This document shows positions 58,478-64,000 of a stretch of DNA of 64,000 nt, one piece after another; the first letter of the stretch is position 1; every line of letters starts with the position of its first letter. The notes under the pieces were generated by a model that made no database searches, was not told where the DNA came from, and was given only the letters and a program-made list of their open reading frames with translations. The position numbers were made by a program, and so were the translations under genes. This DNA is from Platycnemis pennipes (taxonomy: Eukaryota; Arthropoda; Insecta; Odonata; Platycnemididae): the NCBI GenBank assembly GCA_933228895.1, contig OW121847.1:80393656-80457655 (forward strand), in the 5' to 3' direction.

Positions 58478-60921
58478 CACTTTCAACACTGCCTGATTTT
58501 TCTGTGGTAGCCTCTGCTGAACTGGCTGTTTTTACCTATTTTCGTGTATATTTTTTTATATAAATTGATTTATTATTACAATAAGTTTGCGTATCAAATT
58601 AAAGTTTATTCTTTCTATTCATTTTTAAATATTATTTTAATTTTTTAAATGTTCATATCTTGAAAATCATATTTTTTTTTAAACCCATGTTTTTCAAAAA
58701 AAAAAAAACTTGATCTAGTTATTTAATTTTTTTTTTAGTTTTTAGGGATGAAAATAGGGCTACAATATTCATTGACAATTAGTTATTTATATAGTCACCC
58801 AGTACTAATAGATACAGATTTTTTTTATAAATTCAGACACCTTATGCATATTTTACACGTGTGTGATAAACTTCGAAACACTCAGGAATACAAAGCCCAA
58901 CATTGCAATCTTCGCACATCCACCTGCTTTCCCTTCTAACTCTTTTTCCATTTACAGTCTTTCCCCTGTCCGAGCACACTTTGCAATACCTTGTGGCATT
59001 AATTTTGTTGATTGTCGCAGGAACTTTTTTGGGAAAATGCCTAGCAAATGTTCTGACTACGTTTGCTGATGGGGAACTAGTCCGCAGGGATTCTTCACCT
59101 CCAACCGATGATAGCTTTTTTCCAACAGCCTTTATGTAGTCCACTAAGCCTGGGCTCTTCCCACTTTTTTCCTTGTATAATATGTAGCCATTCACTACTG
59201 CCATCATGAATAGGTGGAAAAATAATTTTTTCCACCATTTCATGCTCTTCCTAGAAAAGGGGTAATAGCTATAAAGCTGATCGGCCCTGTCCACTCCGGT
59301 TTTATTGATGTTGTAATCGAGGACTGCATCAGGCTTCTCTATTTCAACTGGCCCACCCCTGGCTCTGACAGGAACAGAAGTCGAAGTAGCTGCATGTTTC
59401 GTAGAGAGACAATACACGTCCCTCTTGGATCGCCACTTCACGGCAAGCAAATGGCCCCTCCTCCTGAAAATCATTTCGCCTTTTTTCAGTTTTCTTATTT
59501 TGAACTCTTTTGGCAGTCCTTTGCGGTTTTTCATCACAGTCCCTACCCCTAAAGTCTTCTTATTCCAAAGGAAGTCCAATAAAGATGGACTTGTATAAAA
59601 CCGATCCATGTATTTACAATGCCCTTTCTCAAAATAGTCTGAGCACAATCTTTCAAATATGGCCTGAATACTATTGTCTGCGTTTCCAGAACTGCCAGTA
59701 TATACCTCGCAATTCAACACATACCCTGTCGCTGAATCGCACAAGACATAAAATTTTATGCCATATTTGTTTGGCTTATTTTTCATATATACCCGAAACC
59801 CGACCCTACCTCGGAAAGGACACATGCCCTCATCAACAGTCAGGTTAGCATACGGTTGGAAGCTATTTTTGCTTGTTTTCACGAAATTGTCATAAAATGG
59901 CCTCACTTTGTGCATAGGGTCATGTCCCACCATCCCTCTTTGCACATATGTTGCATTGTTATTAATATGCAGCATAAACAAAATAGATGTGAACCTATCA
60001 CGGCTCATTAGCTTACTGGCAAAACATGACTGAACAAATGGGTCAGTCGACCAGTAATCACTTATTTTAGGCAGTTTCAAAACACACATATGGAGCACAA
60101 TCGCAAAAAACCAATGAATTTCATGAATTTTCACCGGGTCCCACTTTTTCCAGAGTGAATTTGCTTTCAATGTACCTTCCTGCTTCATTGCGGCAATTCG
60201 AGCACAAGCGTAGCGATTTGTTTCCGTTTTTATAGCTTTCATCACCTCTCTATCAAAAAAGAGCGTAAAAGTGTCGAACATATCACAATCATCATCCAAT
60301 GCAGTTGCAACAGCAGCAGTCGCTTCAAAAATGGGTAACTCAGGCTGCATGCCATTCTCCAACCAGCCATCCTTCCTCTCCTCTCTCCAAGGAGAATCAC
60401 TCCTTGAATACAATTTCTTTGAATAAAATATCTCACCTGAATCATCGCTAGATGAGCCCTCCGGTGTATATGTAACATCGTCGTCACTATTGTCTACTTC
60501 AGATCCTGAATCCTCGGATAAGGCATCCAATATATCCGATTGTGTCTTGAGGCATCGAAAAGGCCATCGTCTGCCCTTCTTTTTATCCATTACCAGTGCG
60601 TCCTTTGAACTCTTTCCCTCGCCAAACGCGCGAAATCAACGTGACTACACTTTACGCGCCAGCGAACATTGTCGTAGTTTGCGGTGACGCACTACGCTAA
60701 AGAATTGAACTACAAGCAAGCATAAAGCTAACATTCTTTATGCTAGAGACATCTAGCTGTCACTTAAAGAAGTATGTGTAACTAGGTTACAACGATGGCC
60801 GAAAATCGTTCGGGAAATCGACTTAAGAGCATAGTAAAGCGATGCCCGTATGGCATACGGGCACCGTGCACAACGGGGTTTCCGCGCGCCCGTATCACGT
60901 ACGGGCATAGTGCTGAAAGTG
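58478..60921 (-). mobile_element. piggyBac-family transposon, apparently intact
   Basis: TTAA at 58474-58477 and 60922-60925 flank inverted ends CACTTTCAACACTGCC and (reversed) CACTTTCAGCACTATGCC, one mismatch in 13. One uninterrupted transposase lies on the minus strand. At the transposase-start end there are two imperfect palindromes, TGCCCGTATGGCATACGGGC A (60843-60863) and GCCCGTATCACGTACGGGC (60888-60906), likely subterminal sites. It is inserted in the 5' leader of the larger transposon. Confidence 0.93.
58842..60590 (-). CDS. piggyBac-like transposase, full-length (582 aa)
   Basis: RNase-H-like DDD transposase that excises precisely at TTAA. Order: acidic N-terminal region (residues 20-55, Ser/Asp-rich), N-terminal domain with YWSTDPFVQSCFASKLMSRD RF (179-200), and a catalytic core with Asp253 in LTVDEGMCPFRGR, Asp329 in KYMDRFYTSPSL and Asp434 in INKTGVDRADQL. 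Then come WWKKLFFHLFMMAVVNGYIL Y (452-472) and a Cys-rich C-terminal finger (C536, C539, C559, C562, C567, C571, H576) that recognises the ends. Length and motifs match complete family members and no stop or frameshift is seen. The Met at 60590 is the first in frame with the conserved parts. It is closer to PGBD-type insect copies than to a domesticated gene, as it has its own ends. Activity is not shown. Confidence 0.95.
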   Translation of the reverse strand: MDKKKGRRWPFRCLKTQSDILDALSEDSGSEVDNSDDDVTYTPEGSSSDDSGEIFYSKKLYSRSDSPWREERKDGWLENGMQPELPIFEATAAVATALDDDCDMFDTFTLFFDREVMKAIKTETNRYACARIAAMKQEGTLKANSLWKKWDPVKIHEIHWFFAIVLHMCVLKLPKISDYWSTDPFVQSCFASKLMSRDRFTSILFMLHINNNATYVQRGMVGHDPMHKVRPFYDNFVKTSKNSFQPYANLTVDEGMCPFRGRVGFRVYMKNKPNKYGIKFYVLCDSATGYVLNCEVYTGSSGNADNSIQAIFERLCSDYFEKGHCKYMDRFYTSPSLLDFLWNKKTLGVGTVMKNRKGLPKEFKIRKLKKGEMIFRRRGHLLAVKWRSKRDVYCLSTKHAATSTSVPVRARGGPVEIEKPDAVLDYNINKTGVDRADQLYSYYPFSRKSMKWWKKLFFHLFMMAVVNGYILYKEKSGKSPGLVDYIKAVGKKLSSVGGEESLRTSSPSANVVRTFARHFPKKVPATINKINATRYCKVCSDRGKTVNGKRVRRESRWMCEDCNVGLCIPECFEVYHTRVKYA

Positions 60922-61149
60922 TTAAAAAAATTTTTTGTTAACAGTACCTGTGAAGGTTTTTGAGAATTCTGCTGACTGACTGGGTTGTGGTGTTTGTGGA
61001 AAAGACTATTTGAAATGTCTTCTGACTGGGGCCATAGGAGAGTGAAGTGTGCTGACTATTTTCATATCCATAAAAGAGTGATATAAGACTAGCAAAAAGA
61101 CTTCAGAATAAAAAGAGACGTTTCAGGCGTTATATGGTGGAATAACATA

Positions 61150-61292
61150 ATTAAATGAGTTTGGCAATTTTCCACAAAAAAAAATCTTTACTTCGACCGG
61201 TTTCGATGTGATACACCTGATGATGATGTATCACATCGAAACCGGTCGAAGTAAAGATTTTTTTTTGTGGAAAATTGCCAAACTCATTTAAT
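61150..61292. repeat. 143-bp perfect foldback (MITE-like)
   Basis: The arms match perfectly over 66 bp around an 11-bp loop, CCTGATGATGA. The arm contains CTTCGACCGGTTTCGATGTG ATACA. It interrupts the 5' part of the decayed transposase. The ATG at 61267 lies inside it, so that open frame's apparent N-terminus is foldback sequence. Confidence 0.95.
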
Positions 61293-63560
61293 AATAAAAA
61301 GACTTCAGGTTGGAAATAAGAGTGCTCATTTTAAGACTCTGTTTCAAAGTGAAAATGTTTCCAGTAATGACTTTTTGTGTTCTAAATGCTTTAACACAAT
61401 ATCAAACATGACAATAAGTGAACAAGAAGCCCCCCATGTTGTGTGTGATGCAGATTTTGTAACTGCAGAGGAAGAACTACATATCCTGAATCAGTCAGCT
61501 ACAGAGGTTGGTGTTAGTCCTGTTAAGAAACCATGGTCAGTGAAGTCAATTCATGAGATGTATGCATCAAGAAAACACAGAGAAATTTCTGGAGCAGTGG
61601 ATGAGCATACCAGAACAAAACTGACCAAACTCTTCAAAGTAGAAATTTCAACTTCAGAAGAAAATGAACCAATAGGAGCTTGTGCAACCTGCCAAGAGTT
61701 TTTATCAAACATCAGTTCAGCTGTTGAATCATGTGCATCCTACAATGATAAGGTTCAAGTTCTAACAATTATCCCAGTATCCTTTACAAAGAACCAAATT
61801 TTGCACCACATTCCATCTGCATCAAAATACATGGTGGACAAGACAAGAAATTTGAGGTCAGCAAAAGGAGTTTTTGGAAAACCAGATCCATTTTATGGTC
61901 ATCCTGTGAATGAAGCAAATGTTCAAATTGCACAGTCATTTTATCTGGAAGATAAGTGGGACTGTTCTCGCCAGAGTGCCAACAAAAAAGACATTATGAC
62001 TATGACAGTTGCAGGAGAAAAAGTGGTGAAAGTGAAAAGATACATGACCCGCAGCATTAAAGAAACTTTCACCATATATAAGAAGGAACATTCAACATTG
62101 CATATTGGAAGATCAAAATTTTATGCATTACGACCTAAGTGGGTTGTTCCACATCCACCTAGAGATGTCTGTTTATGTTTGTACTGTGCAAATTTTAAAC
62201 TGAGTGGTAGCTTTGAAGAACTTACTTGAAGATATGACATATGACACCTTGGTTGGACATGTGAAGTCGTTAGTGGTCTGTGACATAGAACGAGAGATAT
62301 GTTTGTTTCAGGACTGTGGTGACTGCCCTGGAAAGGGGGGACTCGACTTACAGACACTTGGTCTGGATAGTGGAGCAGATAACTCTTCTGAAGTTACATA
62401 TGCAACATGGGAAGAAAATAAACTCATTAAGAAAACTGTTGCCATTGATACCTTCTTAGACGAACTTGGGAGGTGGACAGTGAAAGCAGTAACACACCAA
62501 CATCTGAAGAAATTGCAACAAGAACACATTGCAGAAGGGAAGGGATGGGTAGAGGCTGCATGTTTAGTGCTTCACTGTGATTTTGCTGAGAACTGGTCTG
62601 TGGTTCTACCACAAGAAGTTCAAGGATATCACTGGAGTAATGACCAAGTTTCAATTTTTACGGTAGTGACATATTTTCAGAACAAGACCACAAGTGTTGC
62701 AGTTATAAGTGATGACAGAGGACATGACTCAGCACATGCATTGTTGGCAATACACAAAATTATTTAACCACTGCAATCACAGGTAGAAAAGATCATAATT
62801 ATTTCTGATGGTGCCCCTAGTCACTCCAAAAACCGTTACCAACTATTTGAACTTGCAAAGTCTCTTGTTCCAATGGAGTGGGTATACAGTGCTACTGGAC
62901 ATGGTAAGGGGCCCTGTGATGGTGTACGAGGCCTGCTGAAGCACCATGCAACAAAACATAATCTTTCCAGCCCAAGTACAGCTGCAATTCAAAATGCCAA
63001 GGAGTTTACAAGAGTGGTGCAGTCACACACATCAATAAACCTGATCCTGTTGCCCAAAGAGGAAGTTGAAGAATTCCGCCAGCAGAAAATAAAAGAATGG
63101 TCGAACCAAACTACCCCTGTGAAAGGAATTCAGAAGACATGTCTGGACTCAAATTGATGGGCGAACTTATATTGCACGAACTATAAAGAGCAAGAAAGAA
63201 GAAATTTCATTTGTTCAACCAAGATCTCATAAATGCCAAGAGAATATTCAAATTCACTAACTACAAAAAGGAATGTTTGTGGCCTGTGTGTATGACTGTG
63301 ACTGGTGGATTGCAGAGATTATAGATATTAGTTGTGAGTTAAGTGAAATCATTGTTAACTTTATGCTGCCACATGGACCGGCTGCTGGGTATAGATTCCC
63401 AGATGAAAGACAGCAACACCACCACCAGTGCTCACTTCCAATTCGCGATGTTTTGAAAATTTTGGGTGCCCCAGTTCCTATTGGTTCAACAGGAAGACAT
63501 TTAATATCAAAGGAAGATACTGATGCGGTTGAACAAATTTTTAGTTCATTAAATTGCTAA
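61293..63560 (+). pseudogene. Decayed DDE-type transposase of the large unclassified element
   Basis: Frame 1 (61293-62229) has two C-x2-C pieces (FLCSKCFNTI, GACATCQEF), then FGKPDPFYGHPVNEANVQIA, TRSIKETFTIYKKEHS and LRPKWVVPHPPRDVCLCLYC. Frame 2 (62204-63157) continues LLEDMTYDTLVGHVKSLVVC, a putative catalytic CDFAENWSVVLP (Asp), IIIISDGAPSHSKNRYQ (Asp) and TGHGKGPCDGVRGLLK (Glu/Asp region). An in-frame TAA lies at 62765. After another shift and stop, 63273-63560 has FVACVYDCDWWIAEIIDIS, a barrel-like C-terminal module. At least three lesions make it dead. It resembles uncharacterised arthropod/cnidarian transposase-like proteins; the superfamily (Sola-like is one candidate) is not settled. 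Confidence 0.7.
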
Positions 63561-63781
63561 ATTCAGTTCTAAGCAGAGTGCACAGAAGTATGCTTCGGAA
63601 CCTGTACATTTTTTAACTTGCACATATATTTTGAAAGCTATTGATGTTTGAAACTTGTGTCTGTTACCCATATTTAAGAAGAAAAAAATGTCAAGTAAGA
63701 CTAGAGATTTTGATTTTATGTGACCAATATCTAAGAATGTGGTAATGGAAACTGGCTTAATGTTTGGAAATTTTTTGAATT

Positions 63782-64000
63782 GTTTATAAAACCTGTTAAA
63801 CTAAAAAGTGGAAGTTCTCCTTTTCAGGGATTGTAGTACTCTATGGTGCCGATAAACAGTAAAAAAATAAAAATTTATAGGATTGGCATTTTTAAGAAAA
63901 ACAATTTTTTTAAATAAAAAAAAAATAAAATAAAAAAATTGCAGCAAGAGAATGTGGACACACATTTTCAAATCAAGGATATCATTTAAATCACAAAATT
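63782..64000. repeat. Long terminal inverted repeat, right (cut by window edge)
   Basis: Reverse complement of 57711-57917, running off the right edge before its outer end. Confidence 0.9.

Larger units (their letters stand above)
57530..64000 (+). mobile_element. Large unclassified DNA transposon with long inverted repeats (right end outside window)
   Basis: The left arm (57711-57917 in the matched part) and right arm (63782-64000, cut by the window) are near-identical in reverse over about 210 bp, e.g. GAGTACTACAATCCCTGAAA and GTGTGTCCACATTCTCTTGC. The left arm probably starts near 57530, so the right end should lie about 180 bp beyond the edge. Inside, in order: AT-rich inner arm, the heat-shock-like promoter, an inserted piggyBac, an inserted foldback, then a decayed DDE transposase on the + strand. 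Removing the insertions leaves about 4 kb. Confidence 0.8.

Noticed and set aside
61267..61310. Start codon at 61267 as the real transposase start
   Set aside because: It lies in the right arm of the perfect foldback, so the first residues are insertion sequence.

Overview
This is a piece of a moderately AT-rich animal nuclear genome, most likely an arthropod and probably an insect. The reasons are spliced genes with long introns and GT/AG junctions, a clip-type trypsin-like protease tail, tRNA-derived SINEs, insect-style non-LTR retrotransposons, and many cut-and-paste DNA transposons (hAT, pogo/Tigger, piggyBac, P/THAP). I see no bacterial operons, CRISPR arrays or rRNA, and no convincing tRNA gene; every tRNA-like stretch reads as a SINE head.

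Two host genes are supported. At the left edge (453-719, +) lies the last coding exon of a secreted trypsin-like serine protease. From 13163 to beyond the right edge runs the 5' half of a hemicentin (fibulin-6) gene on the + strand. I can trace 15 coding exons (13163-57135) with compatible splice phases. They encode a signal peptide, a very long acidic region, a vWA domain, the hemicentin-specific beta-sandwich segment and five immunoglobulin domains; the rest of the gene is outside the window. The initiating methionine must be in an unseen upstream exon. The acidic stretch of about 630 residues between signal peptide and vWA is unusual for a hemicentin.

Nearly everything else is transposon-derived and sits between the genes or in hemicentin introns. 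The 720-13160 interval holds a LINE copy with an 11-bp target duplication, several SINEs and a GC-rich stretch. The first large intron (15262-30889) carries a LINE tail, a SINE, a decayed P/THAP element, a 3.55-kb pogo-like element with one frameshift, and a small hAT MITE. The next introns hold two small MITEs. The 34723-43259 intron has a 5.5-kb inverted-repeat-bounded composite. The 45196-50734 intron has a nest of transposons (hAT holding a Tigger-like foldback, holding two smaller elements) plus a second member of the CCCAGCC-ended family. The 54144-56488 intron has a LINE reverse-transcriptase fragment and a foldback.

The most interesting region is 57.5-64 kb, probably all in a hemicentin intron. 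A large, unclassified DNA transposon with long terminal inverted repeats (right end outside the window) carries an array of about 50-bp repeats built of 5-bp-phased GAA/TTC modules, as in heat-shock elements. A TATA box and an arthropod-type initiator follow at the correct spacing, so it looks like a heat-shock-style promoter aimed at the element's own decayed transposase. An apparently intact piggyBac element (582-residue transposase, TTAA duplication) has inserted about 30 bp downstream of that predicted start site, and a perfect 143-bp foldback has inserted further in.
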